From assembly GCA_963717475.1 (NCBI GenBank), contig OY970337.1:620001-684000 (forward strand): a stretch of DNA of 64,000 bases, read 5' to 3'. The stretch comes from AC-32 sp963717475. Lineage in GTDB: Bacteria; Actinomycetota; Thermoleophilia; Gaiellales; Gaiellaceae. The notes below the pieces were generated by a model. That model searched no databases. It was not told the DNA's origin and saw only the letters and a program-made list of their open reading frames with translations. Shown here piece by piece: positions 26,649-34,445 of this stretch (within the stretch, counting starts at the first letter, position 1; every line of letters begins with the position of its first letter). Both the position numbers and the translations under genes were made by a program.

Positions 26649-27328
26649 ACTACGGCTACCTGGCCTACACGGACATCCCCGAGGAGGCGGTGCACCTGTT
26701 GCCGCTCGGCGCCGTCGAGCCGCACGGGCCGCACGCGCCACTCGTCACGGACACGCTGATCTCCCTCGGCATCTGCCACCGCGCCGCGGAACGGCTCGAA
26801 GGCGAGATTCCGGTCCTGGTGCTACCTCCCGTGCACTACGGCGTCACGCGCTACGCGGCCGGGTTCAAGGGCACGGTGTCGATCGGAGAGGACACGCTGC
26901 GCTCGCTCGTCACCGAGATCGCCGAATCCGTCGGCCGGCTGGTGCTCGTCAACAGCCACTTCGAGCCGGAGCAGGTCGAGACGCTGCGCTCGACCGGGCT
27001 GCCGCTCCTCGACCTCACCCGCCGCAGGAACGCCGAGCGCTTGACCGAGGAGTTCCGCGCCGGCTCGTGTCACGCCGGCCGCTACGAGACCTCGCTCGTG
27101 CTCGCGGACCGGCCCGAGCTCGTCCACGCCGAGCGGATGGCCGCGCTCGAGGAGCGGCACGTCGACATGCCGGCCGCGATCGGCGCCGGCCGCACCGACT
27201 TCCTCGCCATGGGGATGGAGCAGGCGTACTGCGGCGCGCCCGCCGAGGCCTCCGCGGAGGAGGGGAACGAGACGTTCGAGACGCTCACGACCATGCTCGT
27301 CGAGCTGATCCGCGAGGTGGCCGCGTGA
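26645..27328 (+). CDS. creatininase-family amidohydrolase, candidate N-formylkynurenine formamidase
   Basis: Protein of 227 residues. Creatininase-family metal-site blocks are present: LPLGAVEPHGPHAPLVTD (Glu, His and Asp), VLVNSHFEPEQVE (variant of the usual NGHGGN) and CHAGRYETSLVL (His and Glu). The fold includes creatininase, MftE and the formamide hydrolase ArfB. The surrounding genes encode tryptophan dioxygenase and kynureninase but no cyclase-type, metallo- or alpha/beta-hydrolase formamidase, so this is the best candidate for removing the formyl group. Acting on a later ring-cleavage amide is the alternative. GTGA overlap with both neighbours. Confidence 0.75.
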   Translation: MNYGYLAYTDIPEEAVHLLPLGAVEPHGPHAPLVTDTLISLGICHRAAERLEGEIPVLVLPPVHYGVTRYAAGFKGTVSIGEDTLRSLVTEIAESVGRLVLVNSHFEPEQVETLRSTGLPLLDLTRRRNAERLTEEFRAGSCHAGRYETSLVLADRPELVHAERMAALEERHVDMPAAIGAGRTDFLAMGMEQAYCGAPAEASAEEGNETFETLTTMLVELIREVAA

Positions 27329-28794
27329 TCACTCGCGCCGATCTGCCGGACGAGCTCAACCTCGCGACGTGGTTCGTCGACCGGAACGTCGAGGAAGGCC
27401 GCGGCGAGCGGACGGCGCTGATCGGCCCGCGCGGCCAGACGACCTACGCCGAGCTGGCCGGCCTGGTCAACCGCTGCGGGAACCTCTTCCTGGAGCTGGG
27501 CGTGCGCGCCGGCGAGCGCGTGCTGCTCGTCCTCGGCGACTCGGTCGAGTTCGTCGCGCTCTGGTACGGGGCGCAGAAGATCGGCGCGGTCACGGCCGAG
27601 GCGTACACGTTCCTGCAGCCGAAGGACTACGCGTACTACCTCGACTACACCGATGCGGCGGTCGTCGTGGCAGACGAGACCACGAAGGACGTGATCGGCG
27701 ACGTCGCAGGAGAGCGGCAAGTGCTCGTCGTCGACGACGAGCTGCGCGCGCGACTCGAGCAGCTCCCGGACGAGCTCGAGCCCGCGCCGACGACGAAGGA
27801 CGACATCTGCCTCTGGAAGTTCACGACCGGGAGCACGGGCCGGCCGAAGGGCGCGGTCCACCCGGTGCACAGCCCTGTCCTGAGCCACGAGTGGTACGCG
27901 CGCGACGTGCTCGGGATCCGGGAGGACGACGTCGTCCTTCCCGTCCCGAAGCTCTTCTTCGGCTACGCGCGCGACCTGACGGCGCTCTATCCGTTCGGGG
28001 TCGGCGCCGCGGGGATCGTCTTCCCGGAGCGCACGACCGCGGAGCGGATCTTCGGCCTGATCGCCGAGCACCGGCCGACGATCCTCGTCAACGTCCCGAC
28101 GATGATGGCGCAGATGATCGACCATCCCGACGCCGCGGCCCAGGATCTCTCGTGCCTGCGCCTTTGCACTTCGGCCGGCGAGGCACTGCCGCGCGACCTG
28201 CACGACCGCTGGCTCGAGACGTTCGGGGTCGAGGTGCTCGACGGGATCGGCTCCTGCGAGCTGTACCACATCTACATCTCGAACCGGCCCGGGCGGGCGC
28301 GCGCAGGCTCGACCGGCGAGCTCGTCCCCGGCTACGAGGCGGAAGTCGGCGAGAACGGCGAGCTGCTCGTCACCGGCGACACGGCCGCGCTCCTCTACTG
28401 GGAGGACGAGGAGAAGACGCAGCGCACCTTCGACGGCGACACCGTGCACACGGGAGACCTCTTCGACCGCGACGACGACGGCTTCTTCTGGTACCGCGGC
28501 CGCGTGGACGACCTGATCAAGGTCGGCGGGATCTGGGTCGCTCCGGCCGAGATCGAGCACTGCCTCGTCGGCCACCCGGACGTCGTCGAGTGCGCGGTCG
28601 TCGGCGCGGCGCAGAACGGGCTGACGATTCCGCGCGCGTACGTGGTCGCGCGACAGCCGGTCGAAGAACAGGCCCTTCAGTCGTTCGTCCGCGAGCGGTT
28701 GTCGCCGCACAAGTACCCGCGTGAGGTCGTCTTCCTGGACGAGTTGCCGAAGACGCCATCTGGAAAGCTCGACCGGAAGGCCCTCCTCGCGTGA
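27325..28794 (+). CDS. anthranilate/benzoate-CoA ligase type AMP-forming ligase
   Basis: Acyl-adenylate-forming enzyme of 489 residues; activates an aromatic acid with ATP and CoA. The AMP-binding core is WKFTTGSTGRPKGAVH; LPVPKLFFGYARDLTALYPF and SCELYHIYISNRPGRARAGS are typical of the benzoate-/2-aminobenzoate-CoA ligase subfamily, and the C-terminal catalytic Lys is in KTPSGKLDRKALLA. Start GTG 27325, overlapping the previous stop in GTGA. Given kynureninase and the aminobenzoyl-CoA monooxygenase-like protein in the same operon, anthranilate is the most likely substrate (inference). Confidence 0.85.
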   Translation: MITRADLPDELNLATWFVDRNVEEGRGERTALIGPRGQTTYAELAGLVNRCGNLFLELGVRAGERVLLVLGDSVEFVALWYGAQKIGAVTAEAYTFLQPKDYAYYLDYTDAAVVVADETTKDVIGDVAGERQVLVVDDELRARLEQLPDELEPAPTTKDDICLWKFTTGSTGRPKGAVHPVHSPVLSHEWYARDVLGIREDDVVLPVPKLFFGYARDLTALYPFGVGAAGIVFPERTTAERIFGLIAEHRPTILVNVPTMMAQMIDHPDAAAQDLSCLRLCTSAGEALPRDLHDRWLETFGVEVLDGIGSCELYHIYISNRPGRARAGSTGELVPGYEAEVGENGELLVTGDTAALLYWEDEEKTQRTFDGDTVHTGDLFDRDDDGFFWYRGRVDDLIKVGGIWVAPAEIEHCLVGHPDVVECAVVGAAQNGLTIPRAYVVARQPVEEQALQSFVRERLSPHKYPREVVFLDELPKTPSGKLDRKALLA

Positions 28795-29477
28795 GCCGCG
28801 TCGTCGTCGTCACCGGGGGCGCCAAGGGCATCGGCAAGGCCGTTGCCGATCGGTTCGCGGGCGACCAGGTTCATGCGCCCGGTCACGGCGAGCTGGACGT
28901 CACGGACGAGGGCGCCGTCGCGCAGTTCTTCGAGCGTCTCGGCCGGGTCGACGTCCTCGTCAACAACGCAGGCATCGCGGCCGGAGCGCCCCTCGCCCGC
29001 ACGACGCTCGAGGACTGGCGCGCCCACCTCGACGTGAATGCGACGGGCCCGTTCCTCTGCACGCGCGCAGTCGTGGGCGGCATGATCGAGCGCGGAGATG
29101 GCCGCATCGTGACCGTCGCTTCCGTCGCCGGGCTGGTCGGCGCCCGCTATACCGCCGCGTACAGCGCGTCGAAGCACGCTGCGATCGGGCTCATGCGCGC
29201 GACTGCCGCCGAGCTCGCCGGCACGGGTGTGACCGCGAACGCGGTCTGCCCCGCCTACGTGGACACCGACATGACGCGGCGGACGGTCGAGAACATCGTC
29301 GCGAAGACCGGGCGCAGCGAGGAGGAGGCGGCAGCCGAGCTCGAGCAGATGACTCCCCTCGGCCGCCTGCTCGAGCCCGAGGAGGTCGCGGCCGCGGTTG
29401 TCTTCCTCGCCTCTCCGGAAGCGGCCGCGATCAACGGTCAGACGCTCGTCCTCGACGGCGGCGGTCTTCAGGCATGA
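28791..29477 (+). CDS. short-chain dehydrogenase/reductase (3-hydroxyacyl-CoA dehydrogenase-like)
   Basis: Classical SDR of 228 residues. NAD(P) site VVTGGAKGIGKAVADRF, NNAGIA, catalytic Ser in VASVAGL and Tyr/Lys in YTAAYSASKHAAIG (YxxxK). In a CoA-dependent aromatic pathway it would oxidise a beta-hydroxyacyl-CoA or reduce a ring ketone. Position after the ligase and before the enoyl-CoA hydratase supports a beta-oxidation step. GTG start inside the preceding stop; its own stop overlaps the hydratase start in ATGA. Confidence 0.85.
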   Translation: MSRVVVVTGGAKGIGKAVADRFAGDQVHAPGHGELDVTDEGAVAQFFERLGRVDVLVNNAGIAAGAPLARTTLEDWRAHLDVNATGPFLCTRAVVGGMIERGDGRIVTVASVAGLVGARYTAAYSASKHAAIGLMRATAAELAGTGVTANAVCPAYVDTDMTRRTVENIVAKTGRSEEEAAAELEQMTPLGRLLEPEEVAAAVVFLASPEAAAINGQTLVLDGGGLQA

Positions 29478-30301
29478 GCCCGTTCCGCGGGTCGGCCGCG
29501 TTCACCGAGAGCTGGCAGAACTTCGACCTGTCGCTCGACGATGGCGTCGCGACGGTCACCTTCTCGCGGCCGGACAAGCTGAATGCCCTCACCTTCGACG
29601 TCTACGCCGATCTCCGCGACCTGCTCGGCGAGCTGCCGCACCGCGGCGACGCCCGCGTCCTGGTCCTGACCGGCACCGGCCGTGGCTTCTGCTCCGGCGG
29701 CGACGTCGAGGAGATCATCGGCGAGCTGCAGCGCATGGGGGCGGGGGAGCTGCTCGAGTTCACGCGCATGAGCGGCGCCGTGGTGAAGGCGATGCGGGAA
29801 TCCCCGCTTCCGATCGTCGCGGCTGTCAACGGCGTGGCGGCGGGAGCGGGCGCCGTGCTGGCCCTTGCCGCCGACCTGCGGCTCGTCGCGCGCTCCGCGA
29901 AGTTCTCGTTCCTGTTCACACGCGTGGGCCTGGCCGGGGCCGACATGGGCGCCGCCTACCTGCTCCCCCGGCTGATCGGCCTGGGGCGCGCAACCGAGCT
30001 GCTCGTCCTGGGCGAGGAGGTCGACGCCGAAGGCGCAGCCGCGATCGGCCTGGCGACGCGCGTCGTCGACGACGAGGAGCTGCCGGCGGCTGCCGGCGAA
30101 ATGGCGCGGCGCCTGGCAGACGGCCCGGCTCTCGCGCACTCGACGACGAAGGTGCTCCTGACACGGGAGCTCGACATGGCGCTCGGCGATGCGGTCGAGA
30201 TGGAGGCGCTCGCCCAGGCGCTCCTGATGAAGAGCGACGACTTCCGCGAGTTCTACGAGGCCTGGAGCGCAGGGAGGAGCCCGACGTGGACGGGCCGCTG
30301 A
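29474..30301 (+). CDS. enoyl-CoA hydratase/isomerase family protein
   Basis: Crotonase-fold protein of 275 residues: VTFSRPDKLNALTFDVY, the oxyanion-hole segment GTGRGFCSGGDVEEI, and VNGVAAGAGAVLALAADLRL. The two catalytic Glu of classical hydratases map to a region reading FLFTRVGLAGADMGAAYLLP, where a Gly-Ala-Asp pattern occurs instead, so hydrolase or isomerase activity is possible. Expected to act on a ring- or chain-enoyl-CoA of the anthranilate route. ATG start 29474. Confidence 0.85.
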   Translation: MSPFRGSAAFTESWQNFDLSLDDGVATVTFSRPDKLNALTFDVYADLRDLLGELPHRGDARVLVLTGTGRGFCSGGDVEEIIGELQRMGAGELLEFTRMSGAVVKAMRESPLPIVAAVNGVAAGAGAVLALAADLRLVARSAKFSFLFTRVGLAGADMGAAYLLPRLIGLGRATELLVLGEEVDAEGAAAIGLATRVVDDEELPAAAGEMARRLADGPALAHSTTKVLLTRELDMALGDAVEMEALAQALLMKSDDFREFYEAWSAGRSPTWTGR

Positions 30302-30663
30302 TCGTCAACCCGCCCGAGCTGCCCGAGCCGGTCGGCTTCGCCCACGCCGTCGTCGCGGGCGGAGCGGTGTACCTCGGCGGACAGACCGGGGAGGGCGCGT
30401 CGCTGGTCGAGCAGTTCGACTCGGCCGCCGGGAAGCTCGTCACGGCGCTGCGCGCGGCCGGCGGCGAGCCCGAACGGCTGGTCTCGCTCGTCGTCTACAC
30501 GACCGACATCGAGGACTACCGCGCGTCGAGGGCCGAGCTGGGCGAGGTCTGGCGGCGGCACTTCGGGCGGCGCTACCCCGCGATGGCGCTGATCGGCGTC
30601 TCGGCGCTCTTCGAGCCGGACGCGCGGGTCGAGCTGATGGGCGTCGCCGTTCTCGATGGCTGA
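30286..30663 (+). CDS. RidA/YjgF family imine-enamine deaminase
   Basis: Protein of 125 residues from GTG 30286, overlapping the hydratase end by 16 bp. Typical RidA words: GFAHAVVAGGAVYLGGQTG, SLVVYTTDIEDYRA, RYPAMALIGVSALFEPDARV (ending with VELMGVA). RidA proteins hydrolyse enamine or imine intermediates to ketone and ammonia. The product of 2-aminobenzoyl-CoA monooxygenase/reductase is a ring enamine, so deamination of that or a later intermediate would be a fitting job (inference). Confidence 0.85.
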   Translation: MDGPLIVNPPELPEPVGFAHAVVAGGAVYLGGQTGEGASLVEQFDSAAGKLVTALRAAGGEPERLVSLVVYTTDIEDYRASRAELGEVWRRHFGRRYPAMALIGVSALFEPDARVELMGVAVLDG

Positions 30664-31745
30664 GATCCTCGAACGCGTCCACCGCCTCGGGCACGAGGTC
30701 TTCGCCCCGATCGCAGCGCGGGGGAGACCGGGGCGGCTGAACCGGCCGCTCGTGCGCGCGCTCGGCGAGCACGGCCTGCTCGAGCTGGTCTTCGCCGGCT
30801 CGGCCGTCGAGCTCTGCGAGCTGCGCGAGGGCCTCGCCCACGGCTGCACCGAGGCCGAGACGGCGCTCGCGCTCCAGGGGCTCGGCGGCTACCCGATCCT
30901 CAGCCGCGGCAGTCCGGACGTCCGCGAGGAATGGATCCCGCGCCTCTCGAGCGGCGAGGCCGTCGCCGCGTTCGCGCTGAGCGAGCCCGAAGCAGGCTCC
31001 GATGCGGCGAGCCTCGGCCTGCGGGCCAGGCGCGAGCGCGACGGCTTCCGCCTGACGGGCGCGAAGCTCTGGATCTCGAACGCCCCCGAGGCCGATGTCT
31101 ACAGCGTCTTCGCCCGAACCTCGGACCGCGGCGCGAAGGGGATCACCGCGTTCGCGGTCCCGCGCGAGAGCGAGGGGCTCTCCGGCCGGCACCTCGACCT
31201 GCTCGCCCCGCATCCGATCGGCCGCCTCGACTTCGACGGCGTGCGCGTCGATCGCGGGCAGGTGCTCGGCGACGTCGACGGCGGCTTCGCGGTGGCCATG
31301 GACACGCTCGACCTCTTCCGGCCGAGCGTCGGCGCGTTCGCGGTCGGGATGGCCCAGGCCGCGCTCGACGCCGCCGTCGAGCACACGCGCGAGCGCGAGG
31401 CGTTCGGCCGGCCGCTCGCGCACTTCCAGGCCGTCTCGCACCAGCTCGCCGGGGTCGCGACGGAGATCGAGGCCGCGCGCCTGCTCGTCCGCGAGGCTGC
31501 CGCTCGCTACGACGCGGGCTCGCCGGCCGTTGCGCAGAACCTCGGCGATGGCCAAGCTCTTCGCCACCGAAGCCGCGCAGCGCGCGGTCGACGTCGCCGT
31601 TCAGGTGCACGGCGCCCGCGCGCTCGAGCGGGGCCACCTCCTCGAGCACCTCTACCGCGAGGTGCGCGCGCCGCGCATCTACGAAGGCGCGTCCGAGGTC
31701 CAGCGAGAGATCATCGCCCGAGAGCTGTTCAGGGAGGCCGGATGA
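30656..31745 (+). CDS. acyl-CoA dehydrogenase (one frameshift)
   Basis: Flavoenzyme of about 362 residues. FAD-site words FALSEPEAGSDAASLGLRAR and LTGAKLWISNA, followed by the helical domain GMAQAALDAAVEHTREREAF. Near 31545 an inserted base breaks the frame; it resumes as MAKLFATEAAQRAVDVAVQV and ends with the FAD-binding IYEGASEVQREIIAREL. The N-terminal helical domain is short. Would oxidise a saturated acyl-CoA, for example the ring or opened chain in the anthranilyl-CoA route. Overlaps RidA by 8 bp and the dioxygenase gene by ATGA. Confidence 0.85.
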
Positions 31746-32527
31746 GCCAGGACAAGTCGCTGACGTACACGCGGTACCTCGCCCTGGAGGAGATCCTCGG
31801 GGCGCAGCGGCCGACGTCCGAAGAGCACGACGAGATCCTCTTCATCGTCGTCCACCAGGTCTACGAGCTCTGGTTCAAGCAGCTGATCCACGAGCTCCGC
31901 TACCTGCAGCGGATGCTCGAGGAGGGCCACGACGCACGTGCGTTCGCGACGTTCAAGCGGGCCCTGACGATCCTCAAGCTCGTGGTCGCGCAGCTCGACG
32001 TGATCGAGACGATGACGCCGGTCCAGTTCCTGACTTTTCGAGAGCGGCTCGAGGAGTCTTCGGGTTTCCAGTCCGGCCAGTTCCGCGAGCTCGAAGCGAT
32101 CCTCGGCCGTCGTGACCCCGGCGTCCTGACCGCGTACCACGAGGGCAGCGTCGACTACGACAAGGTCAAGGCGGCGCTCGAACGCCCCTCGGTCTACGAC
32201 TCGTTTCTGCGCTACCTGCACGGCAAGGGCTACGAGATCCCGCAGGAGATCCTGGAGCGGGACGTCACACAGCCCGCGCAGGAATCGGAGGGCGTCCAGG
32301 CGGCGTTGCTCCGCGCCTACCGTGACGACGCCGAGCCTGCCCAGGTGGCCGAGCGCCTCGTCGACTTCGACGAAGGGTTCATGGAGTGGCGCTACCACCA
32401 CGTGAAGATGGTCGAGCGGACGATAGGCACGAAGACGGGCACAGGCGGCTACGGCGCCGAGTACCTCCGCTCGACGCTCCACCAGCCGTTCTTCCCCGAC
32501 CTCTGGGCGATCCGCAGCGAGCTTTGA
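31742..32527 (+). CDS. kynA: tryptophan 2,3-dioxygenase
   Basis: Haem dioxygenase of 261 residues that opens the indole ring of L-tryptophan to N-formylkynurenine. Family words in order: LTYTRYLALEEILGAQ, HDEILFIVVHQVYELWFKQ (substrate pocket), FLTFRERLEESSGFQSGQFR, EWRYHHVKMVERTIG with the probable haem ligand His220, and TGTGGYGAEYLR at the C-terminus. Length is normal for bacterial enzymes. Cytosolic. ATG start overlaps the previous stop; its stop overlaps the kynureninase TTG start. Confidence 0.95.
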   Translation: MSQDKSLTYTRYLALEEILGAQRPTSEEHDEILFIVVHQVYELWFKQLIHELRYLQRMLEEGHDARAFATFKRALTILKLVVAQLDVIETMTPVQFLTFRERLEESSGFQSGQFRELEAILGRRDPGVLTAYHEGSVDYDKVKAALERPSVYDSFLRYLHGKGYEIPQEILERDVTQPAQESEGVQAALLRAYRDDAEPAQVAERLVDFDEGFMEWRYHHVKMVERTIGTKTGTGGYGAEYLRSTLHQPFFPDLWAIRSEL

Positions 32528-33676
32528 TCGAGGGCCTCGCCGCTCACTACTCGGCCTTTCGTGTCACCGAGCGCCTGCTCCTGACGGGACATTCGCACCA
32601 GGCCTGGCCCGACGTCGGCCGCGAGGGGCAGCTGGAGGCGTGGCAGGACGCGGCCGAGCATGCGGACCTCAAGTGGGAGCGCGCGTTCGCGAAGGCGGAG
32701 CGGCTGCGCGACGGCGTTCGGCGGCTGCTCGACGACCCCGGCGCGCCCGTCGCGCTCGGGCCGAACACGCACGAGCTCGTGCTCCGGTTCCTCTCGGCGC
32801 TGCCCCTACGCGAGCGGCCGAAGCTCGTCACCACAGACGGCGAGTTCCACACTCTGCGTCGCCAACTCGGAAGGCTCGCGGAGGAGGGGCTCGAGGTCGC
32901 GCGGCTGCCCGCGCGGCCGGCCGAGACGCTTGCGGAGCGGCTCGCAGACGAAGCTCCTGGCGCGAGCGCAGTGCTCGTCTCGGCCGTCCTGTTCGAGGAT
33001 TCCCGCATCGTGCCCGGGGCTCCCGGCGCTGGCGACCGCCTGCGCCGAGGCGGGCGCGGAGCTGCTCGTCGACGCCTACCACGCCCTCGGCTGCGTGCCC
33101 TTCACGGTCGCGGGCCTCGAGCGGGCCTGGATCGTCGGCGGCGGCTACAAGTACCTCCAGCTCGGCGAGGGCAACTGCTTCCTGCGGCTCCCACCGCAGG
33201 CGGATGAGCTGCGGCCCGCGATCACCGGCTGGTTCGCCGAGTTCGACGAGATGCACGCGGCGCGCGACCCGGGCGCGACGCCGTACCCGGTCGGCAGCAT
33301 GCGCTTCGCGGGCTCGACCTACGACCCGACGAGCCACTACCGCGCCGCCCGCGTGCTCGACTTCTTCGAGGAGCAGGGCCTGACGCCGGAGCGCTTGCGT
33401 GAGAGCTACCTGCAGCAGACGACGCTGCTCGCCGAGCGGTTCGACGAGCTCGGGCTCGACGACGTCACGCGCGACCGCGAGACCCCGCTCGAGGCCTTCG
33501 GCGGGTTCCTCGCCCTGCAGTCGGACCGCGCCGAGGAGCTGAGCCGACGGCTACTCGAGGCAGGCGTCGTGACGGACAGCCGCGGCCGCTACCTCCGCTT
33601 CGGGCCGGCGCCGTACCACTCGGACGAGCAGCTCGAAGCCGCCGTCGAAGAGCTCGGCCGCGTCGCGGCGGGCTAG
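32524..33676 (+). CDS. kynU: kynureninase (one frameshift)
   Basis: PLP enzyme cleaving kynurenine to anthranilate and alanine, about 383 residues after removing one G near 33015. TTG start within TTGA at 32524-32527. Signature parts: RLLLTGHSHQAWPDV, GEFHTLRRQL, the PLP Asp in LLVDAYHALG, Lys in GGGYKYLQLGEGNCF, MRFAGSTYDPTSHYRA, and a C-terminal domain ending YHSDEQLEAAVEEL. Family membership is kynureninase/class V; together with kynA in the same operon the assignment is firm. Its stop shares CTAG with the convergent cupin-TPR gene. Confidence 0.9.
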
Positions 33677-34353
33677 GACTTCGCCAGCTCGGCGAAGCGC
33701 GGATCTTCGCGAATGGAGTCGAGGTCCTCGTCGCCGGCCATGAGCTCCCTGACGCGCTCGTTGATCTCGAGCGCCCGCCGGAGGTGCTCGATCGCCTCGT
33801 CGGCGTGCCCAGCACGTGCTGCGAAGCACCCGGCGTTGAAGTGCGCCACGGCGTTCTCCGGCTGCTTCTCGACAACGACGAGCTGCTTCGCCAGCGCCGT
33901 CTCGTAGTCGCCTGCGCCATAAGCGCCGAATGCCTCCGAGGCTTCCTCGGGAGCGGGCTTGTACGCCTCGCCCGGGGTGCCACCGACGGCGAGGATCGTG
34001 GTGTCGTCCTCAGTCGCCGTCGCCTTCCGCTTCGCGCTCGGCCGAACCTGGACCATGGCGCCGGTGGGCGCTTCGACGACCTCGCCGTCGATCTCGAACG
34101 TCGCTGCGCCCCGGAGAACGAGGTAGAGCTCCTCCTGCCCAGCCACGCCGAGCGGGGTCTCGTCGTGCTCGCTGATGATGCCCACGCCGCTGGGCGCGCT
34201 GAACGCCTGGACGCCGAAGGCCGTGATGCCGAGGTTACGACGGACGTCGAAGCGCCGTTTCCCGTCGTCAGTTCCGCCTGGTGCGATGCGTGGCGCCGGC
34301 TCGAGCTCGTCCAGGAGGGTTAGGACGAAGCTGTTCTCGACTGCGGTGGGCAT
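33673..34353 (-). CDS. cupin-TPR protein
   Basis: Protein of 226 residues. The N-terminal cupin (NLGITAFGVQAFSAP, then SEHDETPLGVAGQEELYLVL) is related to the cupin at 6320. The C-terminal part is TPR-like: AYGAGDYETALAKQLVVVEK, AVAHFNAGCFAARAGHADEA, IEHLRRALEINERVREL. It may bind a small ligand with the cupin and a protein with the repeats; no enzymatic function can be assigned. A GGAG-type Shine-Dalgarno precedes ATG 34353, and the palindrome at 34392-34445 brackets a -10 box upstream, suggesting regulated expression. Confidence 0.75.
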   Translation of the reverse strand: MPTAVENSFVLTLLDELEPAPRIAPGGTDDGKRRFDVRRNLGITAFGVQAFSAPSGVGIISEHDETPLGVAGQEELYLVLRGAATFEIDGEVVEAPTGAMVQVRPSAKRKATATEDDTTILAVGGTPGEAYKPAPEEASEAFGAYGAGDYETALAKQLVVVEKQPENAVAHFNAGCFAARAGHADEAIEHLRRALEINERVRELMAGDEDLDSIREDPRFAELAKS

Positions 34354-34391
34354 CTGGCCCCCTCTCCGGGAAAAAGCTTCCCATCGATCTT

Positions 34392-34445
34392 CTTGATGTC
34401 GAACTACTGGATGCCGAGTCTACCGCCAGATAGTTCGACGTCAAG
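34392..34445. promoter_or_regulatory. large palindrome flanking a -10 box, putative operator/promoter
   Basis: Left arm CTTGATGTCGAACTA (34392-34406) and right arm TAGTTCGACGTCAAG (34431-34445) are inverted repeats with 14 of 15 positions matching; inner CTGG/CCAG extend the dyad. Between them the minus strand has TAGACT (34422-34417), a -10 box for the cupin-TPR gene. Symmetric half-sites around a promoter fit a dimeric repressor. A terminator for the upstream gene is less likely as no T run follows. Confidence 0.55.
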
